A program made the position numbers and the translations under genes. A DNA stretch of 53,359 bases, from assembly GCA_024692565.1 (NCBI GenBank), contig JAILMN010000004.1, positions 1 to 53,359 of the forward strand, read 5' to 3'. Positions 40,140 through 50,232 of the stretch are shown piece by piece. This stretch comes from Paludibacteraceae bacterium (GTDB taxonomy: Bacteria > Bacteroidota > Bacteroidia > Bacteroidales > Paludibacteraceae). Within the stretch, counting starts at the first letter, position 1. Each line of letters begins with the position of its first letter. The notes under the pieces are model-generated. The model worked only from the letters and a program-made list of their open reading frames with translations. It was not told the origin of the DNA and did no database searches.

Positions 40140-42985
40140 GTAAGCGTTATTTCCACACGTCGGTTGAGGGCTCTGCCCTCTTCCGTATCATTAGTTGCTA
40201 CGGGTTTGGTGTCGCCATAACCGAAGGCTTTTATTTGTTCAGGCTTGCAACCATACTCTATCAACTGCTTCCTAACCGCTTCTGCACGGGCTTGCGAAAG
40301 GTTTTTGTTGTCTTCCGGCTTTCCCACATTATCCGTATGTCCGGCCAAACGAACCGTATATCCGTACGTACTGACGTACTGCGCAATGCGTTTCAGTTCC
40401 GGAAGGGAAGCCGGCATGATGATGTCTTTCCCCGTTTCGAAAAGTAAGTTATTGATAGCCACGGCTTCATTGGTCTTAAGCACCGTGATAGTCTCCGGTC
40501 GTTTATCTGCCGGCACCGAAACAGTATAAATATCGTGCATACGGCCGTTTTTCTGCGCGTAATAAGCCGTTTGTCCGTCAGCCGAGATCTTATACCAACA
40601 ATCTCTACCTGTCGTATTTATCGTTGAACCCAGGTTCTCCGGCTCAGACCAACAGTTCCAGCAAGTATCACTCAAACGCCGGCTTATCCACACGTCAAGT
40701 TCACCGAGCGTGCCGGGACGATCCGAAGAGAAGTAAAGGGTCTTCATATCCGGATGTAAGAACGGCGAACGCTCCATGCCGGTAGTATTGATAACCGAAC
40801 CAATGGAGTACGGTTGTCCCCAAACGTTGGCAGTACGCTCGGAAACGAAGATATTAAGACTCGCTTTTTCTTCACCTTCTGCCGGATAATTAGCGGCAAA
40901 GAGCAATGCCGAACCGTCAGCCGTTATCATCGCGTCCGCTTGCCAGTTACCCAACTGAAGATAGCGCGGCAAAGGATGGGGCTCTGTCCAACCTTGAGGC
41001 CCGCGTACCGAATAACACATACGCCCTTCCACGAATACTAACATCGTTCGCCCGTCACCGGAGATAGAGGTCGGTGCTTCGTTGCGGTAAGGGTTGCTCA
41101 AACCGGGCACAATACGCGCAGCACTCCACTCGCCGGTCTTCTTATCCCGATACGAGACGAAGATATCTTCCGTCATGTTCGCGTCCATGCGGTTAAGTCC
41201 CACGAAATAAAGCGTATTGTCATCTATCGTCAGGGTTGCCCCATATTCCTCGCCTGTCGACGTATTGATAGTATTTGGTAGCGGTTGCGGAGCGATAGTG
41301 TCCGGTGCGGTGAACGAGCAGAAAATAAGCACAATCAGCTGTCCTGCCATAACACGCAAGAACGTCGTGAACGGCGCCAGCGTAGCGTAACAAACTGCTG
41401 CCTGGTTGTTCTCGCTCGAAAGGGACTGCGCGTACGGAAGCGTCATCGCACAGGTCATCGAACCTACCATCAATCCGATCACGTTGAAATAATTCATGTG
41501 CAAGCATTTATAAGCGATACTACCGATGATCAGCAGCGGTATCATCGTGATAAGGAAACCGTATCCGATCCACAGATAACCGCCGTTTACCAGCGTCGGC
41601 ACGAAATTCTCTCCTACGGAGAGACCGAGCGCTGCAAGGAATAAGGTAAGACCTATCTGACGCATCATCATATTCGCCGACGTAGTGGAGAACGTGACCA
41701 TGTTATAATAAGGCCCGTAGTGCCCGATGAGAATAGCTACAATGAGCGAACCGCCTACCAAACCTAATTTGAACGAAGCATCTATGCCGGGGATAGGAAT
41801 CGGCAGCAGTCCTACACAGATACCTAAGACGATACCGAAGAAAACAGGCAACAGATGCGGCACATCGAGTCGTTTGAGCTCGTTACCTAAGGTATCTGCC
41901 ACTTTGCTTACATCGTCTTGGTCGCCTACAACCATGATGCGGTCACCGAGTTGGATGATTAAGTCCGGTGTCGCCAAAAGGTCTATACCTGCACGGCTGA
42001 CACGGGTGATAGTCGCGTGATATTGTTGCCGCAGGTTGAACGAACGAATCCGTTTACCGTTACATTCCGGTCGGGTGACAGCGATACGACGCGAGATAAG
42101 ATGGTTGGATTTCTCACTCTGCACACGCAGGTCATAATCCTTCATCTGTCCCAACAAACGCAGTCCGTCAATGTGCTTTTTGTCGGTCAATACACGTAGT
42201 GTATCGCCGTTACGGAAAGTCGTTTGTTCGTTCACCAGCTCATCCGAACCGTCGGGGCGAATGACACGACTGACCACGATCTCTTTGACCGGACAAATAC
42301 GCAACAATTCGCGCATCGTCAACTCGCCTAACTGCGGATTATTCAATGTGATATCTACGCAAATCGGCTCTTCCGCTGTCTCTTCTGCCGCCTCACGCAA
42401 GCGCTTTTCTTCTTCCGGCAGGCTCACTTTGAAAGCCTTACGTACCAGTTCGAATGCCAAGATAATACCTACTATACTCAACGGATAAGCCACAGCATAT
42501 CCGGTAGCAATATCCGGGTTCGACGTGCCCGTAAGGTCGTAATACGCCTGTTGCGCAGCGGCAAGAGAAGGTGTCGAGGTTGTAGCACCGGACATAACAC
42601 CGGCTAACGTGGACATATCGATGCCCGTGACATAATGTAGCACGATCGTACATACGCAACCCAGCAAAACCACCGCCGCGGCCAACATATTGAGTTGTAG
42701 CACGCTTTTCCGGAAAGGCGAAAAAGAAGGCCCTACCTGCAAACCAATGGAATAAACGAACAAAATCAGACCGAAATCCTTGGCAAACTGCGCTACCGAA
42801 TGGTCGATCTTAACGCCTAACGAAGCCAAGGCGATACCGACGAACAGTACCCATGTAACATCCAACGAGAAGTTCTTTATCTTCGCTTTCTCGCCCAACC
42901 ACAGGCCTATCGTCATCACAATCGTCAGCCAAAGCAAGGACTGCGTGATGGAGGGCTCAAACAAAAAGGTTTCTATTGTTGACAT
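40127..42985 (-). CDS. AspT-type transporter fused to beta-propeller and OmpA domains
   Basis: 952 residues. Residues 1-~185: first half of an AspT/YidE-type inner-membrane carrier (about five TM helices, GATTSTPSLAAAQQAYYD). Residues ~205-365: two TrkA-C/RCK-C domains. Residues ~378-556: second TM half ending in GQLIVLIF. Residues ~568-830: PD40-like beta-propeller repeats (SPFLHPDMKTLYFSSDRPG). Residues ~845-952: OmpA domain (GHTDNVGKPEDNKNLS, LNRRVEI). The reading frame is open throughout. Normal carriers end near residue 560. The fused part would lie in the periplasm bound to peptidoglycan. It overlaps cinA by 13 bp. Confidence 0.85.
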   Translation of the reverse strand: MSTIETFLFEPSITQSLLWLTIVMTIGLWLGEKAKIKNFSLDVTWVLFVGIALASLGVKIDHSVAQFAKDFGLILFVYSIGLQVGPSFSPFRKSVLQLNMLAAAVVLLGCVCTIVLHYVTGIDMSTLAGVMSGATTSTPSLAAAQQAYYDLTGTSNPDIATGYAVAYPLSIVGIILAFELVRKAFKVSLPEEEKRLREAAEETAEEPICVDITLNNPQLGELTMRELLRICPVKEIVVSRVIRPDGSDELVNEQTTFRNGDTLRVLTDKKHIDGLRLLGQMKDYDLRVQSEKSNHLISRRIAVTRPECNGKRIRSFNLRQQYHATITRVSRAGIDLLATPDLIIQLGDRIMVVGDQDDVSKVADTLGNELKRLDVPHLLPVFFGIVLGICVGLLPIPIPGIDASFKLGLVGGSLIVAILIGHYGPYYNMVTFSTTSANMMMRQIGLTLFLAALGLSVGENFVPTLVNGGYLWIGYGFLITMIPLLIIGSIAYKCLHMNYFNVIGLMVGSMTCAMTLPYAQSLSSENNQAAVCYATLAPFTTFLRVMAGQLIVLIFCSFTAPDTIAPQPLPNTINTSTGEEYGATLTIDDNTLYFVGLNRMDANMTEDIFVSYRDKKTGEWSAARIVPGLSNPYRNEAPTSISGDGRTMLVFVEGRMCYSVRGPQGWTEPHPLPRYLQLGNWQADAMITADGSALLFAANYPAEGEEKASLNIFVSERTANVWGQPYSIGSVINTTGMERSPFLHPDMKTLYFSSDRPGTLGELDVWISRRLSDTCWNCWSEPENLGSTINTTGRDCWYKISADGQTAYYAQKNGRMHDIYTVSVPADKRPETITVLKTNEAVAINNLLFETGKDIIMPASLPELKRIAQYVSTYGYTVRLAGHTDNVGKPEDNKNLSQARAEAVRKQLIEYGCKPEQIKAFGYGDTKPVATNDTEEGRALNRRVEITLTATR

Positions 42986-44196
42986 AATTGAATCATCTTA
43001 ACTAAAGCTTTCGTACACGCCCTGTCGGACACCTGTTCGCGCAGTTTGCCTAAATGGAAACACTCGGCAGTAGTGCCTTGAGGTGTAGCCCAGGCCATCC
43101 AAACGGTGCCAACCGGCTTCTCCAACGAACCGCCTGAAGGCCCACAGATACCACTGATTGCAATACTGAAATCAGTATTGAGTTGTTTGCGAACGGACTC
43201 TGCCATTATGCGCACCACTTCTTCGCTTACCACTCCGTGCGCTTTTATCATTTCGGCAGGAACGCCTAACAAGTGCTCTTTGACCGAGTTGTCGTAACTA
43301 ATGACCGAACCGTAATAAAAGGCAGAAGAACCGGCATGTTTGCTCAGTAACGACGCTAATTTACCGCCGGTACAGGACTCGGCGGTAGAGATCGTCTGCC
43401 CTTTTTGCTTGAGCAACTTACCCAAAATCACCTCTAACGGTTCGTCCGTATCGGCGATGAGGTAGTCTTTGACCAAGCGTTTCAATTCCTCAAACCACTG
43501 CGTCATCTCCGCTTCAGTCATCTCTCCATATGAGGACAAACGCAGACGAATAATACCGTCCTTAGGCAAGTACGCCAAGTGCAAAGAAGCAGGCATGGAA
43601 GCCTCATAGTCTTCCAGCATGATTGCTAAAGCCGATTCGGGTATTCCGTTGACTTGTAGTGTTTTATGAAGAATACTTGCAGTAGAATGACCGATGTACG
43701 GAAGTATTTGTTCCTCCATTGCGATCTTCATCTCATAGGGCACACCGGGCATCGAAGCAAGCAGTTGTTGACCGTGATGGAAGATCATCAACGGCGCAGA
43801 CCCTACCCTGTTCTCGAGTATCTCTGCGCCTTGCGGTACCAGCCACTGCGTAGCTGTCAGTTTATTCAGCACATCCGGACGATCTTTATACAGCGTCTCT
43901 ATGTGCGCTCGCACACGTTGATCTTCTATAAGGTGCGTATCGAAATACTCGCACAGCACATGCTTGGTGATGTCATCGTTCGTAGGGCCAAGGCCGCCTG
44001 TAGTCAGCACTATATCGGCTCTACTGAAGGCTTCGTCCAAGGCTGCGATGATATGCTCGCGGCTGTCATGAACGGAAGTAATCTGGTATAGTTCTATACC
44101 GTATTCATTGAGTTTCTCTGCGATCCAAGCGGAATTGGTGTCCACTACTTGACCGATGAGCAGTTCGTCTCCTATGGTGATTATTTCTGCGCGCAT
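42973..44196 (-). CDS. cinA: CinA family protein (nicotinamide-nucleotide amidohydrolase)
   Basis: 407 residues. N-terminal MoaB/MogA-like COG1058 domain (IITIGDELLIGQVVDTNS, TTGGLGPTNDD) and C-terminal CinA/PncC domain (TISTAESCTGGKLASLL, ISGICGPSGGSLEKPVGTVW). Members deamidate NMN and may hydrolyse ADP-ribose derivatives. Full length. It overlaps DUF3109 by 16 bp upstream and the fusion gene by 13 bp downstream. Confidence 0.94.
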   Translation of the reverse strand: MRAEIITIGDELLIGQVVDTNSAWIAEKLNEYGIELYQITSVHDSREHIIAALDEAFSRADIVLTTGGLGPTNDDITKHVLCEYFDTHLIEDQRVRAHIETLYKDRPDVLNKLTATQWLVPQGAEILENRVGSAPLMIFHHGQQLLASMPGVPYEMKIAMEEQILPYIGHSTASILHKTLQVNGIPESALAIMLEDYEASMPASLHLAYLPKDGIIRLRLSSYGEMTEAEMTQWFEELKRLVKDYLIADTDEPLEVILGKLLKQKGQTISTAESCTGGKLASLLSKHAGSSAFYYGSVISYDNSVKEHLLGVPAEMIKAHGVVSEEVVRIMAESVRKQLNTDFSIAISGICGPSGGSLEKPVGTVWMAWATPQGTTAECFHLGKLREQVSDRACTKALVKMIQLCQQ

Positions 44197-44768
44197 TGTT
44201 TATGCCATTCTGTGGCGGTTAGTTCCAATTCATTATACCAATCTTGTCCGAAACGTCGTATGAGCGGTTCTTTCAGGAACCGATACAAGGGAATATGCTG
44301 TTTTTTGCCCAATATACGTGCACAATGACAGATGTCCCAACGATGGTACTCTACGCCGGTCATGTCCCCTATTTTGGTCAGACGTATCGGATACAAATGA
44401 CAGGAAATCGGTTTCTTAAAATCAATCTTTCCGGCGTTGTACGCTTTCTCGATCAGGCAATAACACCAGCCGTTATGGTCGGTACGGGCAAAAACGCAGT
44501 CTTTATCGTTCACGATAGACGTCACGCGTTCGCCGGAAGGGTCATTATAGGCGATCCCTTGTGCTTCGACCACAGCTTTGGCTTCTTTGGTCATATCCGG
44601 AAGAAGCGTAGGCAAGATACTTTGTATCTTCTCTTCCTCTTCCGCCGTCAACGGAGCACCGGCATCCCCTTCTATGCAGCAGCAACCGCGACACTTGTCG
44701 AGGTCGCAGCAGAACTCTTTCTCCAAGACGTCCAACGATACTAATGTGTTATCGCCGATTACAAACAT
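44181..44768 (-). CDS. DUF3109 family protein
   Basis: 195 residues. Conserved cysteines in FCCDLDKCRGCCCIEGDAG, DKDCVFAR, WCYCLIEKAYNAG, SCHLYPIR and DICHCARI fit a metal-binding (Zn or Fe-S) cluster as in YkgJ-like proteins. Function not known. It overlaps mntP (10 bp) and cinA, inside the gyrA operon. The same order next to cinA occurs in other Bacteroidota as far as I recall. Confidence 0.88.
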   Translation of the reverse strand: MFVIGDNTLVSLDVLEKEFCCDLDKCRGCCCIEGDAGAPLTAEEEEKIQSILPTLLPDMTKEAKAVVEAQGIAYNDPSGERVTSIVNDKDCVFARTDHNGWCYCLIEKAYNAGKIDFKKPISCHLYPIRLTKIGDMTGVEYHRWDICHCARILGKKQHIPLYRFLKEPLIRRFGQDWYNELELTATEWHKQCAQK

Positions 44769-45316
44769 AAGAACCCTTCTGCCCAGATTTTAAGGCCTAA
44801 GGCAATCAAAACCAAGCCTCCGACCAATTCCATGTTTATCTTCAGTTTGCCCACGTAAACGCCTAAAAGATAGCCTCCTAAGGAGAACAAAGCCGTGATG
44901 CCGCCTATCGTTATGACGGAAGGAACCAGCCAATCGGGGTACGGCACAAAGAGCAGTCCGGTAGCCAAGACATCAACGCTGGTAGCTACAGCCAGCAGCA
45001 AGAGGTTCGTTACGTGCCAATTAGCACGCTTCTCTGCCTCTTTGTCTGCATGGAACGATTCGATGATCATCTTGATACCTAAGAAGCCCAGCAGCGCCAG
45101 CGCTATCCACGGTGCGTATCGCTGCATGAAGCTCACGAATAACGTACCGGCGAAGTAACCGATGATAGGCATCGTCATATGGAAAAAGCCGAAGATAGCG
45201 GCCATGAGCAATGCCCGCGGATGCCACGAGTGCTGGTTGAGACCTTGCACCGCCGACACGGCGCAGCAGTCCATCGCCAGACCAATACCCATTATGATGA
45301 CGTTAATCCAATCCAT
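44759..45316 (-). CDS. mntP: Manganese efflux pump MntP
   Basis: 185 residues, six TM helices. The two half-repeats carry the transport aspartates in GLAMDCCAVS and ATSVDVLATGLLF, as in MntP. Exports Mn2+ to prevent toxicity. No yybP-ykoY Mn riboswitch is seen upstream; the gene is 3 bp after def in the gyrA operon. Confidence 0.9.
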   Translation of the reverse strand: MDWINVIIMGIGLAMDCCAVSAVQGLNQHSWHPRALLMAAIFGFFHMTMPIIGYFAGTLFVSFMQRYAPWIALALLGFLGIKMIIESFHADKEAEKRANWHVTNLLLLAVATSVDVLATGLLFVPYPDWLVPSVITIGGITALFSLGGYLLGVYVGKLKINMELVGGLVLIALGLKIWAEGFLCL

Positions 45317-45319
45317 CCT

Positions 45320-45868
45320 TTAATTCCGTCTGTACTTATATTTGGCACCGGTTTTGCCTTTGGCAATCGCCAGCAGTTTGTTGCGCACGAAGGTCTTACG
45401 AATCGGCGAGATGCGATCGGTGAACACATGTCCCTCCAAGTGGTCATATTCGTGCTGTACGATACGCGCACAGAAGCCCGCGAACGCTTCCTCATGCTCA
45501 TTGAAATCTTCGTCCAAATAACGCAAAACGATGCTTTTCGGACGCACAACGTTCTCGCTGATACCCGGCAGAGAGAGACATCCCTCGGAATAGGAGCACG
45601 TTTCTTCGGATTCTTCGATTAGTTCCGGATTGATGAACGCCCGTTTGAAGTCTTTGCACTCCGGATAGTCTTCCGCCAACTCCGAACCGTCCACGATGAA
45701 CAGTCGCCAAGGCTTGCCTACTTGCGGCGCCGCCAAACCGCAGCCTTCCGCTTGCGTCAGCGTCTCGTACATATCGGCGATAAACTGCTTCAGCTCCGGG
45801 GTGTTTTCTATTTCTTCAGCCTCTTTTCTCAGTACGGGCTGACCATACAAATATATCGGTAGTATCAT
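45320..45868 (-). CDS. def: Peptide deformylase
   Basis: 182 residues. Motif 1 GCGLAAPQVG, motif 2 EGCLSLPG (metal Cys), motif 3 QHEYDHLEG (HExxH). Removes the formyl group from nascent proteins. It lies 30 bp after ruvX, a gap filled by TTACGATTT microrepeats (45873-45905). Confidence 0.97.
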   Translation of the reverse strand: MILPIYLYGQPVLRKEAEEIENTPELKQFIADMYETLTQAEGCGLAAPQVGKPWRLFIVDGSELAEDYPECKDFKRAFINPELIEESEETCSYSEGCLSLPGISENVVRPKSIVLRYLDEDFNEHEEAFAGFCARIVQHEYDHLEGHVFTDRISPIRKTFVRNKLLAIAKGKTGAKYKYRRN

Positions 45869-45898
45869 AATTCTATTTACGAATTAACGATTTACGAT

Positions 45899-46312
45899 TT
45901 ACGATTTTGAGTCGAGGTAGCCCTCGAGGATGATGCACGCGGCGATTTTATCGACCACGGCTTTGTTTTGCCGGTCTTTTTTCTTCATGCCTCCGGCGAG
46001 CATAGCTTGGTGCGCCAAAACGGATGTAAAGCGCTCGTCATACATAGTTATCGGTTTGTCGGGGAAGGTTTTCTTGAAGTTCCCCATGAACGGCCGTATA
46101 TAGTTCATACTCTCCGAATCCTCGCCGTTCATCTGTGTCGGGTGACCGATGACCACTTCGTCCACTTGCTCTTTGGCAAAGTAGTCCTTAAGCCAGCCCA
46201 TCAGTTCTTGGGTCTCGATCGTAAGCAGCGGATTAGCCGTTATGCGGAGAACATCCGTAACGGCTAATCCTGTGCGTTTACGACCGTAGTCTATTGCTAA
46301 GATACGACCCAT
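45899..46312 (-). CDS. ruvX: Putative pre-16S rRNA nuclease / Holliday junction resolvase YqgF
   Basis: 137 residues. RNase H-like fold: start ILAIDYGRKRTGLAVTD (catalytic Asp), EVVIGHPTQMNG and DERFTSVLA, then KKKDRQNKAVVDKIAACIILEGYL (terminal Asp). Normal length. It shares one base with the stop of the TPR gene (46312). Confidence 0.95.
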   Translation of the reverse strand: MGRILAIDYGRKRTGLAVTDVLRITANPLLTIETQELMGWLKDYFAKEQVDEVVIGHPTQMNGEDSESMNYIRPFMGNFKKTFPDKPITMYDERFTSVLAHQAMLAGGMKKKDRQNKAVVDKIAACIILEGYLDSKS

Positions 46313-47562
46313 TAGAGATTATTGATTTTCTCTACGACAGCGTCGTATTTGTCTTGCATACCGGGTTCGCTGCGGAAGCGGTAGTACAGACCTTTCAGTG
46401 TCTGCAGATACGTGCGGTCTTCGGGAGCCAACTCATGTGCTTGCTCGAAGAACGGCAGCGATTTGCGGAATATGGCGTTCATCTCCTCCAGCGCTTTCTT
46501 GTAGGCCTTGTTATCGGAGATCATCGCAGCCTCCTCGTTGAGCTTCACAGCTTGGTTGTAATATACTCTACCCTTGCCTGCCATAGCGTCTGCCAACTTC
46601 GGATCGCAGCGAAGAGCCTCGTCAAAGTCTTTGAGTGCCTCCTCGTAGTTACCCAAGTTCTCATCGAGGTTACCCTTGATGTGATGGTACTGTGCTACGT
46701 TCGGCTCGCGCTCGATAGCCTGTGCCAGGTAATCAACGGCGGTCTTCTCCTGACCGGAGAAGATGTAGTAGTTGATCAGGTTCTGCAGGAACCACGGCTC
46801 AGCCGGGAAGCGAACGATAGCGTTCTGCAGCGTCTCTAAGAACTTAGCGGTGTCCTTAACGGCTACATACTCCTGATACAGGAATTGGTTAACTGCCACA
46901 GCCTCGCGGTCACCGTCCTTGAGTTCCTCCAACAGCTTGATTGCGTCCTCGTGCATCTCTGCCTGAACAGCGAAGATCGCAGCGTAGTACTTATACTGCT
47001 GATACGTCGTATCACGCGGCATCTCTTTCTGAATCTTCTCGGTTTGCATCATCGGCAGGTCGGGAATCGACACGTGCAGTTTGAATGCGTTGTACGCGCC
47101 GGCATAGTCCTTCTGATCGTTCAGATAGATACCGTACTTCACGAACTCCTGGTTCTTGTAGTACTCCGACATTTTCTTGACGATGTTGTTGCGGGTCTTC
47201 TGATCCACCACTTCACGTCCTTTCTTGTCGAGCTTCGGGATCATCGCCAACTCGTCTGCTTTGAGCCAGTAGTTGTAACTCTCCTCAGCAGCCGCACCGG
47301 CTTTAGCCTGGTCAGCGCCTTGTCCCATCATCTGGTTGTAGTTCTCGTTCGTTACCTCCTGATAACCGATCATACCAGCCCAGTAGTAGTTCTCGGCGGT
47401 AGGCTCAGCCTGCAGCGCTTCTTCGATAGCCACACGGGCAGCGGAGAAATCGGGTTTCTCGGAATTGATGTAACTCTTCGCTTTCTTAACCAGCGGGTTC
47501 TTTTGTGCGTAGCAGCCTGCGCTCATGAGCACGATAGCTGCCAAAATCAATGTCTTTTTCAT
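46312..47562 (-). CDS. Secreted TPR-repeat protein
   Basis: 416 residues from ATG 47562 (MKKTLILAAIVLMSAGCYAQ); longer frames run into the gyrA 3' end. The signal peptide has a Cys before AQ (SAGC), which may be a lipobox. TPR-like helical repeats include GNYEEALKDFDEALRCDPKLADAMAGKG and QEKTAVDYLAQAIEREPNVA. Periplasmic scaffold or assembly role is expected. It lies at the 3' end of gyrA, 1 bp from its stop. Confidence 0.9.
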   Translation of the reverse strand: MKKTLILAAIVLMSAGCYAQKNPLVKKAKSYINSEKPDFSAARVAIEEALQAEPTAENYYWAGMIGYQEVTNENYNQMMGQGADQAKAGAAAEESYNYWLKADELAMIPKLDKKGREVVDQKTRNNIVKKMSEYYKNQEFVKYGIYLNDQKDYAGAYNAFKLHVSIPDLPMMQTEKIQKEMPRDTTYQQYKYYAAIFAVQAEMHEDAIKLLEELKDGDREAVAVNQFLYQEYVAVKDTAKFLETLQNAIVRFPAEPWFLQNLINYYIFSGQEKTAVDYLAQAIEREPNVAQYHHIKGNLDENLGNYEEALKDFDEALRCDPKLADAMAGKGRVYYNQAVKLNEEAAMISDNKAYKKALEEMNAIFRKSLPFFEQAHELAPEDRTYLQTLKGLYYRFRSEPGMQDKYDAVVEKINNL

Positions 47563-47563
47563 A

Positions 47564-50158
47564 TTACTCTTGATTTTCGTTGTTGTTTTCACCATTCTCA
47601 TCATTTTCACCATTCAGCGAAGCGTCACCATTTCCCTCTTCCTCCTCTTCTTTCGGAACGATGCAACCGCTCATGAGCGTGTCGTTACGTTTCTGGAGTT
47701 CGATCAGTTTGACGCCTTGTGCCGCACGTCCGGTCTGACGGATAGTCGAGATATCCATACGGATTGCGGTACCAGCCTTGGTGATGAGCATCAGGTCGTC
47801 TTCGTCGGTTACAGCTTCGATACCTACCAGGTGACCGGTCTTCTCCGTGATCTCGATGGTCTTGACACCCTTACCGCCACGGTTCGTCACACGATAGATC
47901 GCATTGCCTTCTTCGTCGTCGAGCGCGGTACGCTTACCGAAGCCGTTCTCCGAAATGACGAGAATAGTCTTCTCAGTACCTTTCTCTACACAAACCGTGC
48001 CAATCACGCGATCTTGGCCATCTTCTTCCAAAGTTATTGCTTTCACACCGGTTGCCGAACGACCCATCGGACGAACGCCTGCCTCGTTGAAACGGCATAC
48101 TTTACCGTTGTACGAAGCTACGAGCATTTCGCTCTGGCCATCAGTCAGCGTTACGCCAATCAGTTCATCACCGTCACGCAGACCGAGCGCGATGATACCG
48201 TTCGCACGCGGACGGCTGTAAGCCTCGAGCGTCGTCTTCTTCATCAGTCCGTTCTTGGTCACGAAGATAAGGAAGTGGTTCTGCGTGTACTCCGGATCGT
48301 TCAGACCCTTGACGTTGATACAGGTACGAACCTTATCGCCCGTCTGCAGGTTAATCATATTCTGGATTGCGCGACCCTTCGACTGCTTGTTGCCTTCCGG
48401 CAACTCGTAAACCTTGAGCCAGTACAGACGTCCCATTTCGGTGAAGAACATCATCGTGGAGTGCATCGAAGCCTGGTGCACGTACTCGATGAAGTCCTGA
48501 TCACGAGCCGAACCGGCTTTCGAACCGATACCGCCGCGCGTCTGCTGACGGAAGTCTGCCAGCGGCGTACGTTTGATGTAGCCGAGGTGCGAGATGGTGA
48601 TTACCATATCGTCGTCCGCATACATATCCTCCGGGTTGAACTCGGTAGCCATCTTCACAATCTGCGTCCTGCGTTCGTCGCCGTATTTCTCTTTGATCTC
48701 GATGAGCTCGGCGTTGATCACGTCGTAACGCATCTCTTCGCTGGCGAGCAGTTCGTTCAAATGTGCGATCAGTTTCTCGATCTCTTCATATTCAGCCTTC
48801 AATTCGTCGATACGCAGGCCGGTGAGGGCACTCAGACGCATATCTACGATTGCTTTGGACTGCAGGTTATCGAGATTGAATCGCTTCTCGAGATTCAGCT
48901 GAGCATCTGCCGGAGTACGGCTTGCGCGGATGATCTTAACCACCTCGTCGATGTTATCAACGGCGATGATCAAGCCTTCCAATATATGTGCTTTCTCCTC
49001 GGCTTTCTTCAGCTCGAAGCGCGTACGGCGGGTTACCACCTCCATACGGTGCTCGATGAAGTTACCCAGCAACTGCTTGAGGTTCAGCAGCATCGGACGA
49101 CCTTTCACAAGGGCGATGTTATTCACCGCAAAGCTCGACTGCAGCGCCGTGAACTTATACAACTTGTTGAGAACGACCTGTGCGTTGGCGTCGCGCTTCA
49201 CGTCGATGACGATGCGGATATCGCGCTTCGAGTGGTCGTTGATATCAGCGATGCCCTCGATCTTCTTGTCGTTAACGAGCTCGGCAATATACTTCACAAG
49301 GTCTGATTTCACCACGCCGTACGGCAGTTCGGTGATCACGATGCGCTCACGACCGTTGTCGTCTGCCTCGATATCGGCATTCGAGCGGATGATGATACGT
49401 CCGCGACCCGTTTCGAAAGCTTCACGCACACCCTGGTAACCGTAGATCGTACCGCCGGTCGGAAAATCCGGAGCCTTGATATACTCCATCAGGTTCTCCA
49501 CCGTGATCTCCTCAACGCTCGCGTCGTGCATGCGCGCCTTAATATTATTGATATACGCGCAGCATCCGTCAATCACCTCACTCAGGTTATGCGTCGGCAT
49601 GTTCGTCGCCATACCTACGGCGATACCGCTGGCTCCGTTCACGAGCAAGTTCGGGAAACGGCAAGGCAGCACAACCGGCTCTTTGAGCGAGTCGTCGAAG
49701 TTATTCTGCATATCTACGGTGTCCTTCTCGATGTCACGCAGCATCTCTTCTGCGAGTTTCGACAGACGTGCCTCCGTATAACGCATAGCGGCTGCGCCGT
49801 CACCATCGACCGAACCGAAGTTACCTTGGCCGTCAACGAGACAATAACGCATCGCCCACGGTTGCGCCATACGCACGAGCGTACCGTAGATAGATGAATC
49901 ACCGTGCGGGTGATACTTACCCATTACCTCACCGACGATACGTGCACTTTTCTTGGTCGGCTTGTCGCTCGTGTTTCCGAGCTCGTTCATTCCGAACAGC
50001 ACACGACGGTGAACAGGTTTGAAACCGTCGCGCACATCCGGCAGCGCACGGCTCACGATCACAGACATCGAGTAGTCGATATACGAGGACTTCATTTCCT
50101 CGTCAATCTTCACCGGAATAATGTGATCATTCTGAATCAATTCGTTGTTTTCTTCCAT
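47564..50158 (-). CDS. gyrA: DNA gyrase subunit A
   Basis: 864 residues. Catalytic Tyr127 in AAAMRYTEARL, C-terminal beta-pinwheel with the GyrA box QxxGGKG region (RVTNRGGKGVKTIEI). The quinolone-determining stretch is GKYHPHGDSSIYGTLVRMAQ: Ser88 equals E. coli Ser83, but Gly92 takes the place of E. coli Asp87. A Glu/Asn-rich tail ends the protein. First gene of a ~10-kb minus-strand operon reaching 40127. Confidence 0.96.
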   Translation of the reverse strand: MEENNELIQNDHIIPVKIDEEMKSSYIDYSMSVIVSRALPDVRDGFKPVHRRVLFGMNELGNTSDKPTKKSARIVGEVMGKYHPHGDSSIYGTLVRMAQPWAMRYCLVDGQGNFGSVDGDGAAAMRYTEARLSKLAEEMLRDIEKDTVDMQNNFDDSLKEPVVLPCRFPNLLVNGASGIAVGMATNMPTHNLSEVIDGCCAYINNIKARMHDASVEEITVENLMEYIKAPDFPTGGTIYGYQGVREAFETGRGRIIIRSNADIEADDNGRERIVITELPYGVVKSDLVKYIAELVNDKKIEGIADINDHSKRDIRIVIDVKRDANAQVVLNKLYKFTALQSSFAVNNIALVKGRPMLLNLKQLLGNFIEHRMEVVTRRTRFELKKAEEKAHILEGLIIAVDNIDEVVKIIRASRTPADAQLNLEKRFNLDNLQSKAIVDMRLSALTGLRIDELKAEYEEIEKLIAHLNELLASEEMRYDVINAELIEIKEKYGDERRTQIVKMATEFNPEDMYADDDMVITISHLGYIKRTPLADFRQQTRGGIGSKAGSARDQDFIEYVHQASMHSTMMFFTEMGRLYWLKVYELPEGNKQSKGRAIQNMINLQTGDKVRTCINVKGLNDPEYTQNHFLIFVTKNGLMKKTTLEAYSRPRANGIIALGLRDGDELIGVTLTDGQSEMLVASYNGKVCRFNEAGVRPMGRSATGVKAITLEEDGQDRVIGTVCVEKGTEKTILVISENGFGKRTALDDEEGNAIYRVTNRGGKGVKTIEITEKTGHLVGIEAVTDEDDLMLITKAGTAIRMDISTIRQTGRAAQGVKLIELQKRNDTLMSGCIVPKEEEEEGNGDASLNGENDENGENNNENQE

Positions 50159-50232
50159 TGTTATGATTGTTTATAGTATTGTTGTTTGCTTTTTTATTGG
50201 GCTTTATAGAGCCCCCTTTCCTAAATCGCGTG

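Noticed and set aside
47525..49306. 593-codon plus-strand frame opposite gyrA
   Set aside because: Antisense shadow of gyrA; no start context, no recognisable domain.
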